Part shown: one piece after another, positions 63,703-64,000 of the stretch
Layout: each line of letters begins with the position of its first letter
Numbering within the stretch: position 1 is the first letter of the stretch
From: Cellulosimicrobium sp. Marseille-Q4280
Lineage (GTDB): Bacteria > Actinomycetota > Actinomycetes > Actinomycetales > Cellulomonadaceae
Length of the DNA: 64,000 nucleotides
NCBI RefSeq assembly: GCF_943181405.1
Contig: NZ_CALPBY010000002.1
Span: forward strand, 62,001 to 126,000
Direction of reading: 5' to 3'
Position numbers and translations under genes: made by a program
The notes under the pieces: model-generated
The model's input: the letters and a program-made list of their open reading frames with translations, nothing else
The model's database searches: none
Told to the model about the DNA's origin: nothing

Positions 63703-64000
63703 CGGCGCACCGCCAGTCGGGTCGAGAGGGACGTCGTGAGCAGGCCGATCGGGATGACGAGGATGACGTAGCCGATCGCGAACGTGAGGAAGATGATGTA
63801 GATGTAGCTCGAGTTGAACTCGATCATCGTGCGCATGAGGCTCGACGTCTCCGTCGTGACGCTGGCTGCGGCGGCGACGGTCGAGTTCTTCAGCAACGCG
63901 ATGAGCGTGTTGCCGAGGGGGGCGATCGCGCCGCGGAACGCCTGCGGCAGGATGATCAGGCGGGCTGCCGGGAGGAACGACAGGCCGATCGCCCGCGCCG
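63699..64000 (-). CDS. Polar amino-acid ABC transporter permease (GluC-like), C-terminal part
   Basis: The last 99 residues of a second permease; the N-terminal part lies beyond base 64000. The visible EAA-loop remainder ARAIGLSFLPAARLIILPQAFR and LGNTLIALLKNSTVAAAASV identify the polar amino-acid permease family, followed by a final membrane helix (IYIIFLTFAIGYVILVIPIGLL). It would pair with the next permease as GluC/GluD-like partners. Stop at 63699 overlaps the GluD start. Confidence 0.88.
   Translation of the reverse strand, partial: ARAIGLSFLPAARLIILPQAFRGAIAPLGNTLIALLKNSTVAAAASVTTETSSLMRTMIEFNSSYIYIIFLTFAIGYVILVIPIGLLTTSLSTRLAVRR

Overview
The window is a 64 kb piece of chromosome from a very GC-rich actinobacterium. 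The rpsB-tsf-pyrH-frr-cdsA order, rimP-nusA-ylxR-infB-rbfA-truB order, DUF3046 and recA-recX, the ClgR-type regulator after pgsA-cinA, a very large Lhr helicase, TANNNT -10 boxes right next to start codons, and many GTG starts all point to Micrococcales, most likely near Cellulomonadaceae/Promicromonosporaceae (Cellulosimicrobium-like). The genus is an inference from gene order and protein style. I saw no rRNA, tRNA, CRISPR array, insertion sequence, prophage or plasmid gene, so this is essentially core genome.

Layout. 1-1206: the end of a XerC-type recombinase converging on a secreted M23 peptidase. 1773-8904: ribosomal protein S2, EF-Ts, UMP kinase, ribosome recycling factor, CDP-diglyceride synthase, RlmN, a DivIVA-repeat protein and a methyltransferase. 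8988-12854: dxr, site-2 protease and ispG, that is two MEP isoprenoid genes around an intramembrane protease. 12860-17886: a GNAT protein, an Fpg-family glycosylase, prolyl-tRNA synthetase and a lipoprotein. 17990-25990: the translation/transcription cluster rimP-nusA-ylxR-infB-rbfA-truB-ribF. 25987-30308: an ABC ATPase with a large membrane partner, then an animal-type haem peroxidase. 30580-36169: rpsO, pnp, M16 peptidase, dapB. 36229-40658 (minus strand): small enzymes, an AzlCD-type exporter pair, a TIGR00645 membrane protein and an aldehyde dehydrogenase. 40728-43390: dapA and RNase J. 43487-46304: a DUF4328 protein, a TetR regulator divergent from a four-helix membrane protein, an MBL hydrolase. 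46377-51310: ftsK, pgsA, cinA, ClgR-like regulator. 51347-57199 (minus): Nei-type glycosylase and Lhr helicase. 57294-62662: DUF3046, a membrane phosphodiesterase, an MBL protein, then recA and recX under a visible SOS box. 62800-64000 (minus): two polar amino-acid ABC permeases, the last one cut by the window end.

How the genes work together. Most of the window serves translation and RNA handling (S2, S15, EF-Ts, RRF, IF-2, RimP, RbfA, NusA, TruB, RlmN, ProS, PNPase, RNase J), DNA maintenance (XerC, FtsK, two Fpg/Nei glycosylases, Lhr, RecA, RecX) and envelope/isoprenoid/lysine supply (CdsA, PgsA, Dxr, IspG, DapA, DapB). Many neighbours overlap by 1-4 bases and are probably translationally coupled. 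Transcription units are separated by strong GC hairpins that lack U-tracts.

The most unusual signal is in the infB leader (20211-20253): three tiny ORFs of 4, 5 and 5 codons, each overlapping the next by ATGA, built from a 14-bp tandem repeat and followed by a short stem that can cover the infB ribosome-binding site. Also notable are recX, which has no conventional start codon where its homology begins, a recurrent leaderless-promoter architecture at nine genes, and a large membrane phosphatase between DUF3046 and recA.
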